Of a DNA stretch of 64,000 bases, positions 31,990 through 42,039 are shown piece by piece; positions within the stretch are counted from its first letter, which is position 1; each line of letters starts with the position of its first letter. Origin of the DNA: a cyanobacterium endosymbiont of Epithemia clementina EcSB. GTDB taxonomy: Bacteria > Cyanobacteriota > Cyanobacteriia > Cyanobacteriales > Microcystaceae. Below the pieces are notes generated by a model. It did not search any database. It had not been told where the DNA came from and was given only the letters and a program-made list of their open reading frames with translations. The DNA lies in the NCBI RefSeq assembly GCF_029919255.1, contig NZ_CP123991.1, positions 1,543,110 through 1,607,109 of the forward strand, given 5' to 3'. A program made the position numbers and the translations under genes.

Positions 31990-32195
31990 CGATGGGGACA
32001 TTTGCATTACATTTGAAAAGACGTTCAAAACCCCTACAATAATAACCAGGATAGTCCAAATAACAGACCAAATATTTGGGTTAATGTAGACTGATTTTAG
32101 TTTTGGGAAAAGGTATAGGCTGCTAGGACACCGAAAATTATGATAAAGGAAAAGAGGATTAAAACTGATAAAGCAATTTGGAAGATGATATACCT
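31990..32195 (-). pseudogene. psbZ: broken photosystem II protein PsbZ
   Basis: The minus strand reads IIFQIALSVLILFSFIIIFG then VLAAYTFSQN, which closely follows the first helix and loop of PsbZ (Ycf9; compare the family pattern ...VGVPVAYATPQNW). A TAA stop at 32097-32099 falls where the conserved Trp after QN is expected. After a frame change the second helix continues as IWSVIWTILVIIVGVLNVF, the PsbZ C-terminal pattern. No ATG precedes the first helix. PsbZ is a 62-residue subunit at the photosystem II/antenna interface. The conserved neighbour ribH supports the identification. The gene cannot make a normal protein. Confidence 0.85.
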
Positions 32196-32199
32196 CGTA

Positions 32200-34915
32200 A
32201 AGGTTTTCTTAAAGCTAGCTTACTAATAAGTAAGCTGATAAAAACAAAAATATCCATAGCTTCCCTAATTTTAGTTATTTAAATCCTTGAGTAATTATCA
32301 AGTTCAAGATACAAGGAACTATTAGCTTATATTAGTAAGAACGTCACACTTCAGTAATTTTTATATCAAAAAAAGCTGTATAAATATACAGAGGTTAAAT
32401 AAAAGTAATTTTATACTTTTATTTAATTCAGAAAAATAGAGTACCAATTTTTTTTAAAAAAAAGTTAAAATATATGTAAATAATATGATCTAATCAGTAA
32501 TATTGCTCTATATAAATATAGGACAAGGAATTTATAAACAGTAATTTTATGAATAAATAGAAAATATTTAGCGATGCAATATTTTTTTTAGAAAATTAAC
32601 TTATCTATACTTATACTAAAATTCATATTTTATTGAAAACCGATTCTTGTATTACTAAGTTTTTAGTAAAGAAAGCGCGAATTTTAATTCTACTAAAGCT
32701 TGTATAATATATATATTATACATTAATAAATAAAAAAAGAAGTGATACTATAATTTTTATTATTAATTCACTAGTAAAATAGCAGGCTAATTAACTTTAG
32801 GATTAAAAATTAACTTAATGTCTGAATTTACAAACTTTCTTTTTAATAAACTTCAATTTAATATTAGGATTTTCTATCTTTTTCAAATTTATTCCTTGGC
32901 TAAAATAGGCAGTATTTTTCATGAATTTAGACTTAACCTATATAATAATAGGTATACTGTTGATGCTGATTAGTTAATTTCAATACTCTTAATATTTAAG
33001 CTAATTTTCTTAAAAAAAATGAATATTAAGCTAAATATATTTTTACTTATTCTTAATATCTTTCAACTAACTAGTATTTAAAGCTTGTTAGTTTTTTAGG
33101 TTAGGTTTTTTATTAAAAAACTTAATTAAATATTTACTAGTCTCGTGAAATGAGATATATCTGCCAATACTTCAGTCAATCAAATCAATTTATTTATGAC
33201 TTCCTTATAGAAGTTTTGAAGATTAAAAGTAACCTCTTTAGTTTAGATAAAAACTCATTTATCTAAATTTTTACTTATTTTATTTTTTTATAAAATTCTT
33301 ATTTTTTTAGAATTTTATGTTTGTTCTAAGCATGAAAAAACTTAGTTTTAATAATTTTTAAAAAAGAGATAGTTTATATATTTTATGTATTTTCTTTTAA
33401 AAAAATATATACCTTTTTAAAAGAAATTTTAAGATATATTTTTTCCTGTTAAAGGAAACTATTTTAGAGTTAATTTATCATTTTTGCTTATTTTTGTAAA
33501 GTTTAAATATAAAAAAATAAGTCAATATTGTATATATTTACAGTAAAAAAACTATTTTTATCTCATTTAGAATCTAAAAATAAGTAGTGGTAAGTTTTTC
33601 TAACTTTGGAATTTAATTGTTAAACCTGAATTAAGTCTTTGCTTCTATAGGTATAAGTTAAGTAAAAATGTCAAGCATAAAATATATTTTGCGCAAGACA
33701 AAAATTGCAACAATACTATTTATATTAGAATTGCTATTTCTGAAAATTTAATTATTAACAATCAATTTTTTTCTTTATATATTTGATATTAATAGAATTA
33801 ATGGCTTTCGCAAAGCTAAAAAAGTTAAAATTTTTTTTATATTTTTAAGCTTTAAAGTAGCTTAAAAATCGAATGTTAATTGAAAGCCAAAGAAACTACT
33901 TTAAATTCTATTTTTAGATTTTTTAAAATTAACTATTTATTGTTTTTTGCGATTTATTAATTGGAAGTTTTAGAATCTTATATTCTATTTTAGTTTACTT
34001 ATATAAGTCTATTATATAAAGAAAATAATAGTAAATAAAAAATATATTCTGATTTATCTTTTATAAGATTTAAATTTTTTCTGAGTTTTTATCAATTATA
34101 TACATCAATATATAATATTAATTATAATTAAGTTACTAGGTAACTTAATTAGTTCTGCAGATTTTTTTAGGAAAAAATTGATTTTAATAATCTTGTTCTA
34201 TTGACTAAATTTGCTGTTATACGATAAAAGTCTTTATTGAAAATTTATACTAGTCATATGCTTTTAAATATTTTTTTATAGAATTTCATTTAGCTTTAAA
34301 TATTAGTTAAGCTTGACAAAAAAAAGAGGTCAAAAAGTGAAGATTATGTCTAATTGACAAGATAGTACTTTGTTTCGAAATTATCTTAGGAATGGAATAT
34401 CAAAATTAGCGTGTTTACTGTAGTAATACATTACAATTTTAATAAGTAAATTTTCAATGAATATGATTGATTTAAAAAAATCTATTATATTTTCTATTAT
34501 ATTTAATGTTCTTATTTTTAATAAGTTCTTATGAATCAAGACTAGAAATATTTTTCTAATTTAAATTATCATTTGTACTAATGATAAATGACTGGACAAT
34601 AAATAGTTAAAGAAAGTTCATCTCTTTTCCGTGTACTCAGATGCTCCATTTACTCAAAAAAAAATATCTAAGTTTCCTTGTAAATCGTTTAGGTTTAATT
34701 AAATTTCTTGTTATTTTACCTATTTATTAACGTCTGTATAAGAGCAAAATTATGAAAACATTTATTTAAATTTATGAATATTGAGGCGTTGCAAAAAAAA
34801 AAGTTTATAACACTTCAATATTCTTTTTAATATAGGAGAAACACCTCAAAGTTAATTTATTAAATTACTATGTATAATAGTACATATTATGTGTTATCTT
34901 ACAACAGCTTAGCCC
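32200..34915. other. extremely AT-rich gene-free region
   Basis: About 2.7 kb with A/T homopolymer runs and dense stops. A 13-bp hairpin lies around 32393-32424. No gene, RNA gene or recognisable remnant was found; it looks like fully eroded sequence. Confidence 0.6.
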
Positions 34916-35443
34916 ATGTCTGATTTATATGTTTCTTGGCCAGAATATCATAAATATATTGAAAATTTAATAGTTCAGATATATCAATCTCAATGGGAAT
35001 TTGACCAAATAGTTTGTTTAGCTAAAGGAGGGTTAAGAATTGGGGATATTCTCTGTCGTCTTTATAAAAAACCTCTAGCCATTCTCTATACCGCTTCATA
35101 TATAGGCAAAAAAAATGAACTCCGAGGAAAAATTCAAATTTCTAATCACTTAGCCATGATAGGAGAATCATTAGGACATCGAATACTGTTAGTCGACGAT
35201 TTAGTTGATTCTGGTATGAGTCTTCAAGAAGGAACTAAATGGTTACATAACTATGATTATAATCAAAAGATAATTGAAATTCGCTCTGCTGTCCTCTGGT
35301 ATAAAAGTTGTTCTACAATTAAACCTGATTATTATGTGGAATATTTAGAAAATAATCCTTGGATTCATCAACCTTTTGAATTTTATGAACAAATAACCCC
35401 TGAAAATGTAGCTAACAGTTTCAATAATCATTATTTGTACTAA
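34916..35443 (+). CDS. purine-type phosphoribosyltransferase
   Basis: A 175-residue type I phosphoribosyltransferase. The PRPP-binding motif is ILLVDDLVDSGMSL near residue 91, and the N-terminal hood strand QIVCLAKGGLRIGDILCRL resembles xanthine/hypoxanthine/guanine phosphoribosyltransferases. It would salvage a purine base with PRPP in the cytosol, but related cyanobacterial proteins are only annotated generically and the base is not clear from the sequence. The ATG is closely preceded by AT-rich DNA with no clear ribosome binding site. The next gene on the strand is the CsoR-type regulator. Confidence 0.85.
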   Translation: MSDLYVSWPEYHKYIENLIVQIYQSQWEFDQIVCLAKGGLRIGDILCRLYKKPLAILYTASYIGKKNELRGKIQISNHLAMIGESLGHRILLVDDLVDSGMSLQEGTKWLHNYDYNQKIIEIRSAVLWYKSCSTIKPDYYVEYLENNPWIHQPFEFYEQITPENVANSFNNHYLY

Positions 35444-35578
35444 AATAGTAAGGTGTTTAGCCTGATATATGTATTCCATACTTCGAAAGTTATACAGTTA
35501 AATTACTGGTCCAAAAAGCAATTTACAAAATCTCTACGAAAAAACCATAGAGTCATCGATTATGCCAATCAATAATAA

Positions 35579-35875
35579 GAATTACTATCATGGATACGTT
35601 CTCATGTTAATAATGACGAATCTTTAAAGAAAATCTATAACCGCCTTTCTTGCATTGAAGGACATACTAGAGGGGTTAAAACGATGCTAACAGAGAACTT
35701 TCCCTGCCCAGAAATTTTAGTCCAATTAGCGGCAGTTAGAGAAACAATTGAGCGAGTATCTCGGTTAATTTTGGATAAACACTTAAGCGAATGTCTAGCA
35801 CGTGCGGCACAAGAAGGTGATATCAATAAGGAAATTGAAGAATTAAAAGCAGCAATAGATAAATTTTTACCTTAA
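35579..35875 (+). pseudogene. CsoR/FrmR-type metal-sensing repressor without start codon
   Basis: The frame from 35579 to the stop encodes an almost complete CsoR-family protein: SLKKIYNRLSCIEGHTRGVK, then MLTENFPCPEILVQLAAVRE and LILDKHLSECLARAA, ending EELKAAIDKFLP. The expected metal ligands C (FPCPE), H and C (KHLSEC) are present. However, two in-frame TAA codons precede the domain, and the first ATG (35684) lies inside helix 1, removing a quarter of the protein. An ATG at 35562 is out of frame by one base. Either the gene is freshly inactivated, or an unusual start or a truncated product is used. It neighbours a decayed P-type ATPase. Confidence 0.7.
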
Positions 35876-36080
35876 TCGTATATTTACGTTAGTTGATTGT
35901 TTCTTAAAATCAAAAATCATATAGCGAATTAATTCAATTTAGCTTACTCACTCATGTCTTTCTGTCAAGACTTCTCAAGGTTATTTTCGAGTAAGTGGGA
36001 ACAGATATAAACTGTAGGAGTGATTTTCTTGTGCAGATTATATTAATATATATGAGAAAAATTCCTTATTATTCCGCGTA

Positions 36081-36990
36081 TTAGCTAAATAATTGGACTA
36101 TAACACCAGTTGAGTCTAGAGAGATTGGAATCATAGGTACGACTAAACATATAAAGATGTTATCAACTTGATTTGGTAGAATTAACTTTGAAGAAGTTAC
36201 TGTAGAAAAATAACTTTTACGAGCGGGGAAATTGACTTTTTTTTCTGAACGCAAACGCATGAGTATGATATGCAAAGGCAATAGTTAGTCAGACTGGGAA
36301 CCTAAACACAATTACTCCTATGTGCAATCACTCCTATATGATTTCGATTAAAGTAGCTGCCAAATTAATTCTAACACGCTATCAATTCTCAATAATTTTA
36401 TGGCACAATATGGCACAACAAGTGTTATAAGTGCTATAGTTAATTCCCAAACCTTCGACTCAATTCCCGACACAGGAACTTATCAAGGTACCAAACAAGA
36501 GTTGATTTAGTTAAGGTTAGAGGAAATTATGAATGTTCCTAGTCCTGAAGTTAAACTTACTTTAGCAAAGTTTAAAGAAACTTGTATTCGTATGATCGTT
36601 ATTACGGAAGAATATCAATGAACGGCCCTGACGATTACAAAAAAAAAGTATATAATCCTGATTGGACAACTATTAGCAAAGTTTTCTCCATCCAAACTAG
36701 AATTATAGGAAAAACAAATCAACGTCTATATTAAAAGTGTACCTTAAATGTAAACTCTGTATCGTCCGTACTTTGCAAAGGTGCAAGAGATTAGTGATTA
36801 TGACAGAAGATGAAGATGGAGTAAACAATGTCCATATCAAACAAGCAGATATAGATATCAGCATTGCTATGGGCATTACACAGATAGATGTAAATAAAGT
36901 GTGAATAAAGAGCAAATATTATGGTTTTCTCTGATGATAATTTTGCTACTGTTATCGCGACCAGAAGAAGATTTTCCAAGGAACCCCAAT
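36081..36990 (+). pseudogene. decayed P-type cation ATPase (PacL-like)
   Basis: Landmarks of a P-type ATPase appear in the right order but in different frames and broken by stops: FSERKRMSMI (nucleotide-binding region, near 36235), LILTR, then PSPEVKLTLAKFKETCIRMIV near 36540, and MTEDEDGVNNVHIKQADIDISIAMG (the TGDGVND hinge; here GD has become ED), followed in another frame by SDDNFATVIATRR. They match Ca2+-type (PacL/PMR1) ATPases best. The phosphorylation site DKTGT and the N-terminal membrane region were not found, so it is also truncated. Confidence 0.8.
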
Positions 36991-37348
36991 CATAAAATAC
37001 CGATATTTTAAAAAAAATAGTGTTGATAACCTTATGTATTACTTAAATAAGTGATATACTTACATTTTGTTCAATCAATTTTTTTACCCTTGATCTTATG
37101 GAAAGTAATGATTACAATGAAGGTGCTTAAATTAAAGTTAATTTATATTTCTATATAACACAATTTATTTGATATTTAAGTATTAAATCGGCATCAATTA
37201 TTGATCTATTTTTAATTTAGTTCCCTACTCTTTGTTTAGGTAGAATTGGAAAAAATTATTTATTTACTTCAAAAAAAAAGCATCAATCTTGTTAAGATAT
37301 ACAATACTAATCAAATAACTTATTTAAAAGATTAAAACTTAACGATTT
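36991..37348. other. AT-rich spacer before rsmG
   Basis: About 360 bases of AT-rich sequence after the ATPase remnant; no gene or RNA supported. The rsmG promoter must lie here but no distinct boxes were seen. Confidence 0.45.
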
Positions 37349-38080
37349 ATGTCCTCTGACTCATTACCTGAATTAAATGAAATTTGGCGAAAAACTCTAC
37401 ATTGGGAACCAACTAAATCACAACTTGAACTATGGGAGAAATTATATCAAGGAATTATATCATCCAATCGTAAAATCAACTTAACTAGGATTACTGACCC
37501 CAATGATTTTTGGGAAAAACACTTGTGGGATTCTTTAGCAGGCATTGATACAAAAATTATTGATATTAAGTTATCTTTAAAGGGAATCGATATTGGTACA
37601 GGGGCAGGATTTCCAGGTATTCCAGTAGCTACAATTTATCCTAATTTACAAGTTACTCTTCTTGATTCAAGAATTAAGAAGATCAAGTTTATTGACCTTA
37701 TTTTAGACAATTTAAAGTTAAATAATTGTCAAACATTAGTCGGAAGATCAGAAACTATTGGACAAATTAAAGAATATCGAGCAACTTACGATTTAGCTTT
37801 AATTCGTGCTGTTGGTAGACCTTCTGTTTGTACTGAATATGCCTTGCCTCTCTTAAAAATCGGAGGAATAGCTGTATTATATAGGGGACATTGGCACGAT
37901 GAAGATCAGTTAAACCTAAAATCTGCTTTAGAAAAATTAGGGGGTGAAATTATATCAATTAAAAATATTGAAACTCCATTAACTCAGAGTACTCGCAACT
38001 TTATTTATATTCAAAAAAGATCTACAACTCCCCGGCAATTTCCTCGTCAAATAGGAATACCTACTCAGAATCCTTTATAA
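37349..38080 (+). CDS. rsmG: 16S rRNA (guanine-527-N7) methyltransferase
   Basis: SAM-dependent methyltransferase that modifies G527 in 16S rRNA. Full length at 243 residues. The SAM-binding motif GIDIGTGAGFPGIP lies near residue 75, after ITDPNDFWEKHLWDSL, and VTLLDSRIKKIKFI follows; ALIRAVGRPS contains the catalytic-side loop. The C-terminal RSTTPRQFPRQIGIP is typical of cyanobacterial members. No near neighbour on the strand. Confidence 0.95.
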   Translation: MSSDSLPELNEIWRKTLHWEPTKSQLELWEKLYQGIISSNRKINLTRITDPNDFWEKHLWDSLAGIDTKIIDIKLSLKGIDIGTGAGFPGIPVATIYPNLQVTLLDSRIKKIKFIDLILDNLKLNNCQTLVGRSETIGQIKEYRATYDLALIRAVGRPSVCTEYALPLLKIGGIAVLYRGHWHDEDQLNLKSALEKLGGEIISIKNIETPLTQSTRNFIYIQKRSTTPRQFPRQIGIPTQNPL

Positions 38081-39411
38081 ACTGTACTCTACCATAACTG
38101 AGATACAAAACGTTGAAAAGAGAACGCCTCTTTGCTTAGTTTTTAAGAAACTAAATTATAAGTCAAATTTTTAGAGAAATGTTTTTAAAAATTATGAAGT
38201 AAAACTTTTGACCCTGACTGAACTTTCTGGAGATTATCGACTTTGAACTTGTGACTATTTTTACAATCAAGATTTTGCCCCAAATCCTTATATTGACAAT
38301 AATATACAACTCGACATCTCAAGGGACTTTACATATTTGGGAGAAAAAGTTCTCAAGAGAGATAGGAACACTGACTGGTATTTTCCTTTAATAATTAAAA
38401 TTTATTAATTCTGAGTAATTTCTTTAGATAGATAACCAAACATTTTGGATAAACAATTACAGCTTGAATGTTGAAATTTAACAATAAAATACTAAGTATA
38501 AAAGTATTATTTTTCAGCTCTATTTTCTAAACTCGTGATTTTACTCGTTAGTTCTACGTTATAAGTTCAATAGAATTAAACAATCTATGTTTTTGGTAAA
38601 AAAGTCTAAAAAAATAAGAACTTCGATAGTTTTCTAACTAAAATAGATAAATGTTTTCATAAAAAATCTTAATTATCATACTGATTATTAAGATATTAAT
38701 CAATAATAAAATATTATTTTTTATGAGCAATAGATAAACTTTTTACCTTAAAAATGGATAGAAACATATTGTTAGTATATTTGATATATACAAAAAACGA
38801 ATAACAAATTTAGGCAGTGTTGGTTATATATAGAGTTTGTTATTCTTCTTTTATTCTCTAAATATAAGTAAAAAAACAAACAAGAAACAAATAATAAAAA
38901 CTGACAAAGTTAATTGATAGCATAGATTGAATTATTAGAATTAAATATAAATCTAATTCTTTTTTTAAAAAAAGCTAAGAAGAAATATTTATAATGATGC
39001 AGTTGACTAAATAACTAATCAAAGGCTATCAAATATATCCCATAATCTGTTTTTATTATTTCATCATGAATGTATAGAGAGTAATGTTTAAAATGGGAGA
39101 CTAAGTAAAACGATTAAACATTATCTGATCATAATTAATATATTCTTTTGTCTATATATCAATTATATCAAGCAATAATTATATTCTCTCTTTTTAAGAC
39201 TTATAGTATTTTCTTAAATCCAGTCTTTCTTAATTTCTTAACTAACTAAAGAAAATTAGTATAAAAATAATTTCACTCTTGCGAAGAGTGTATAGTTATT
39301 ATGCTGATAATTTCCACTAAAGACTTTTTTCTGATTAACGAGGTATTCCCTATAATAACATCTATATTTAAAATACTCGTAATTTATTACTTAATAAACT
39401 TTTAGGACAGA
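38081..39411. other. gene-poor region
   Basis: About 1.3 kb. At its left end the plus strand 38249-38407 is open and reads DYFYNQDFAPNPYIDN, then IQLDISRDFTYLGEKV and NTDWYFPL; this looks like the end of a protein but lacks a start and a recognised family. The remaining sequence is AT-rich with dense stops. Confidence 0.45.
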
Positions 39412-39484
39412 CGGGAACGGAGGGATTTGAACCCCCGACACCCAGGACCGGAACCTGGTGCTCTATCCACTGAGCTACGTACCC
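39412..39484 (-). tRNA. tRNA-Arg (CCG)
   Basis: A complete cloverleaf: D arm GCTC/GAGC, anticodon arm CCAGG/CCTGG with loop TTCCGGT (anticodon CCG), T arm with TTCAAAT loop, discriminator G. CCA is not encoded. The acceptor stem GGGTACG/CGTTCCC has a U-U mismatch at position 4-69, unusual for a functional tRNA. It reads CGG, a rare codon in an AT-rich genome. Its end lies about 60 bases past the permease stop on the same strand. Confidence 0.93.
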
Positions 39485-39542
39485 ACAACCGAGTCTCAGG
39501 ATAACATTATCTGTTGTCGGTTTGGAGATCATTAACAAAAAC

Positions 39543-40454
39543 TTAACGACGGGTTTTAGGGTCCAATGCATCCCGTAAACCATCTCCAACATAGTTAATA
39601 CTTAAAACAGTCAAAAAAATCGCTAACCCTGGAAAAAAAGCCATATGGGGTGACCAGGTCAAATAATCTTTGGCTTGAAACAGCATTTGTCCCCAAGTTG
39701 GCATATCAGGAGGAAATCCCAATCCTAGAAAACTTAAAGTAGATTCGGTAACAATTCCATTACCTACTGCTAGAGTCGCCGCTACGATGATGACACTTAA
39801 GACATTGGGTAGAATATGAACCGAGATTAATCGTAAAGGACTAGCACCCAGGGCAGTCGCCGCACTTATAAACTCCATTTCCCGTAGTTTTAACACATTT
39901 GCTCTCACAAGTCGCGCTACGGACATCCAATTAAGTCCACCAATGACTATCACAACTAAAATAAATATACCTAACTCAGGGCCGGCAATCATTTTAATCG
40001 TATCTCGAAATAGATAAACTACCAGCAATAATAGGGGTAATTGGGGTAACGATAAAAACAAATCCGTTAAGCGCATCAATACACTGTCTACTAACCCCCC
40101 ATACAACCCAGCGATCACCCCGATAGCAGTTCCTAAAAAAATTGCCACCATCATAGCCGTAATTCCCACAGTTAAGGAAATGCGTCCTCCAAATAACACC
40201 CTTGCGAGTTGATCCTGCCCAAGATCATTGGTGCCAAAAAGATGTTGCCAACTTGGGGGAGTAGACGCTTGAGAAAAGTCAATGGTATCGATGGGAACAT
40301 GATAAAAGAATGGACCAACAACGATACTAGTAATAATAAGACTTAATAAACCTAACCCCAATAAAGCTAGGCGATTACGACAAAACCGCCGCCAGGTATT
40401 TCGCCACAAATTATTTGAGGGATAATTTTTCAGTGTTGGGGACTCAAAAGTCAT
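39543..40454 (-). CDS. oligopeptide/dipeptide ABC transporter permease (DppC-like)
   Basis: Inner-membrane permease with about six hydrophobic helices, 303 residues. The N-terminal segment WRRFCRNRLALLGLGLL and HLFGTNDLGQDQLARVLFGGRISL mark the OppC/DppC group. The EAA loop that contacts the ATPase is visible as EFISAATALGASPLRLISVHILPN. It would import peptides or, in some cyanobacteria, other small solutes. No OppB, ATPase or binding-protein gene is adjacent, so partners must be elsewhere if the system works. A palindromic element lies just upstream. Confidence 0.92.
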   Translation of the reverse strand: MTFESPTLKNYPSNNLWRNTWRRFCRNRLALLGLGLLSLIITSIVVGPFFYHVPIDTIDFSQASTPPSWQHLFGTNDLGQDQLARVLFGGRISLTVGITAMMVAIFLGTAIGVIAGLYGGLVDSVLMRLTDLFLSLPQLPLLLLVVYLFRDTIKMIAGPELGIFILVVIVIGGLNWMSVARLVRANVLKLREMEFISAATALGASPLRLISVHILPNVLSVIIVAATLAVGNGIVTESTLSFLGLGFPPDMPTWGQMLFQAKDYLTWSPHMAFFPGLAIFLTVLSINYVGDGLRDALDPKTRR

Positions 40455-40542
40455 TAGATTCCTTGCTCTTACCCGACATAATTTTTAAAGACGCCCATCG
40501 TAAATCAGTTAATTCTTATCTTAACTTAACCCTTTAACCTTC

Positions 40543-40572
40543 ATCATGTTATGTGAAGGGGTATAACATGAT
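40543..40572. repeat. 10-bp inverted repeat upstream of permease
   Basis: ATCATGTTAT and its complement, separated by 10 bases, about 90 bases upstream of the permease start. It could be an operator, but no known regulator site was recognised. Confidence 0.4.
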
Positions 40573-41091
40573 TCTAGGAGACTTTGTATTGCCAGCAATT
40601 TGCCAGGTCTCTACACATCTCAGTAACTGATGATAACCCCTATTCTGACAGTGTTCCTTTTAAACGGAGAACTCCCTATCTAAAAAAGCGCAAACAGTCA
40701 AGTATAAGTAATTATCTCTTAATAATATCGATGTGCCTTAATAAATAGGTAACATCTCTTCTCAAGGATTACCTGGAATTTAGAATAAAAGATGGCATCC
40801 TGATACTACAACTTGAAAATGGGGAGATTATCTAATCTCAGTCTTTCCTAAAAAGTTGAGTATAATTTCAAACCCAAGTCCTCCTTACTGCGGTTTAATA
40901 ATTGGCTTGTCTTACAAGATGTTTTGTAGACGAAGTCCATTTTCTTCTCCTTTGTTGTCCTTTAACTCTTGTACTGACACTCTTTCTATCATAAAAACCT
41001 CAGAAGAAGTTACTTCCTCTGAGGTTTTTATGATAGAAAGCCGAAGCATTATGGCAACATGACTTTACCCCAATAAACATACCGTCTTCAA
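40573..41091. other. gene-poor spacer with a long hairpin
   Basis: About 520 bases; no gene supported. The short plus-strand open frame here is created by the hairpin arms and is not considered real. Confidence 0.5.
40982..41040. repeat. 23-bp inverted repeat
   Basis: Perfect 23-bp arms (40982-41004 and 41018-41040) with a 13-base loop whose ends also pair. The arms contain AAAAACCTCAGA and its complement. Confidence 0.88.
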
Positions 41092-41509
41092 ATGGGTATT
41101 GAGCAAGTTTTTATATTGATATTGATTATCAAATTATTTTTGTCGGATAAAGTTGACTTCAGCTCTAAAATAGATGGGATTAAATTCAGTGATACTAATA
41201 TATTTCGGACAAATTTTTATGAGACTAATTCAATCGATACTGCCGATCTTCCAAATAAAGCTATCTTGAATTATTCAAGGTTTAGTGAGGCAAATTTAAG
41301 TGTTTTTTTTGAAAATACTTTTTTTATAAAAGTCTATTTCCACTGTTTAGTCTCGGTTAATCTAACTTAAATCAGAGCAAATCTAACGAGTGCTAATTTT
41401 GAGGAGCAACTGTTCAAGGCTCTGAATTTGGCAGAAATCTAGGCATGATTGAGAAAATGAAAATTAGTTTAGGGAAAAAAAAGCTATTTTTGTTAGGAAT
41501 ATACAAATG
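41092..41509 (+). pseudogene. broken pentapeptide-repeat protein
   Basis: After an N-terminal hydrophobic stretch (FILILIIKLFL) the frame contains pentapeptide-type repeats, A(N/D)LxX style: FSDTNIFRTNFYETN, NYSRFSEANLS, then VNLT, a TAA stop, and in the same frame RANLTSANFE. A later frame change gives GSEFGRNLGMIEKMK before a final stop. So one stop and at least one shift interrupt a membrane-anchored pentapeptide-repeat protein of about 135 residues. Function of such proteins in cyanobacteria is mostly unknown. Confidence 0.7.
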
Positions 41510-41577
41510 ACCTGAAACAACCGAAAAACCCCATTACCGTTTTCTAATTTAGGTGTGGGGGTCATTCGGAGACTATC

Positions 41578-41829
41578 TTATATAACTTGCTCTACTTCGG
41601 CAACTTCAGGGATCATTTCCTTTAACCGTCGTTCAATTCCCATTTTTAGAGTCATAGTTGAACTGGGACAAGATCCGCAAGCACCTTGTAAGCGAAGTTT
41701 AACGATAGGACCGTCAATTTCTACGAGTTCTACATTACCACCATCAGCCATCAAGTAAGGGCGCATCTCATCCAACACTTGTTCCACATTGTCTCTAGTG
41801 AGTGCCATTGCTTCCATAGTTAACCTCAA
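41578..41829 (-). CDS. nfu: NifU C-terminal-like iron-sulfur scaffold (Nfu)
   Basis: Fe-S cluster scaffold/carrier of the Nfu type. The 83-residue protein (or 79 if the second in-frame ATG is used, giving [10 protein letters not shown]) carries the domain [16 protein letters not shown] and the cluster-binding CGSCPSS motif with C51 and C54. Cyanobacterial CnfU proteins of this size deliver clusters to ferredoxin and photosystem I; with photosystems decaying, ferredoxin, NDH-1 and possibly nitrogenase are the likely clients. It is a single-gene unit ending next to the broken pentapeptide gene. Confidence 0.93.
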   Translation of the reverse strand: MRLTMEAMALTRDNVEQVLDEMRPYLMADGGNVELVEIDGPIVKLRLQGACGSCPSSTMTLKMGIERRLKEMIPEVAEVEQVI

Positions 41830-42039
41830 TCTACTTCAGTTCTAAAATTGCTGCTATTGTCATCCTAACGCGAAGCCTGGCATTTGATAAGCATTGTTAG
41901 CCAAAAATTTTCTTAGCTTTGAAAAAGCCATCCTAACAAATAAATATAGTTTTTTAGGTGATCGCCTTTTCTTTCAAAAAAAATGGACATGGACAATACT
42001 TCACAAGACAATAGTTAATTTTTTTCTCTTATTAAGAGT

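Noticed and set aside
36703-36979. Minus-strand open frames of 60-70 codons
   Set aside because: They are antisense to the P-type ATPase remnant, whose plus-strand motifs are clearly recognisable.
40856-41062. Plus-strand open frame of 68 codons
   Set aside because: Much of it consists of the two arms of a 23-bp hairpin, and no protein-like pattern is seen.
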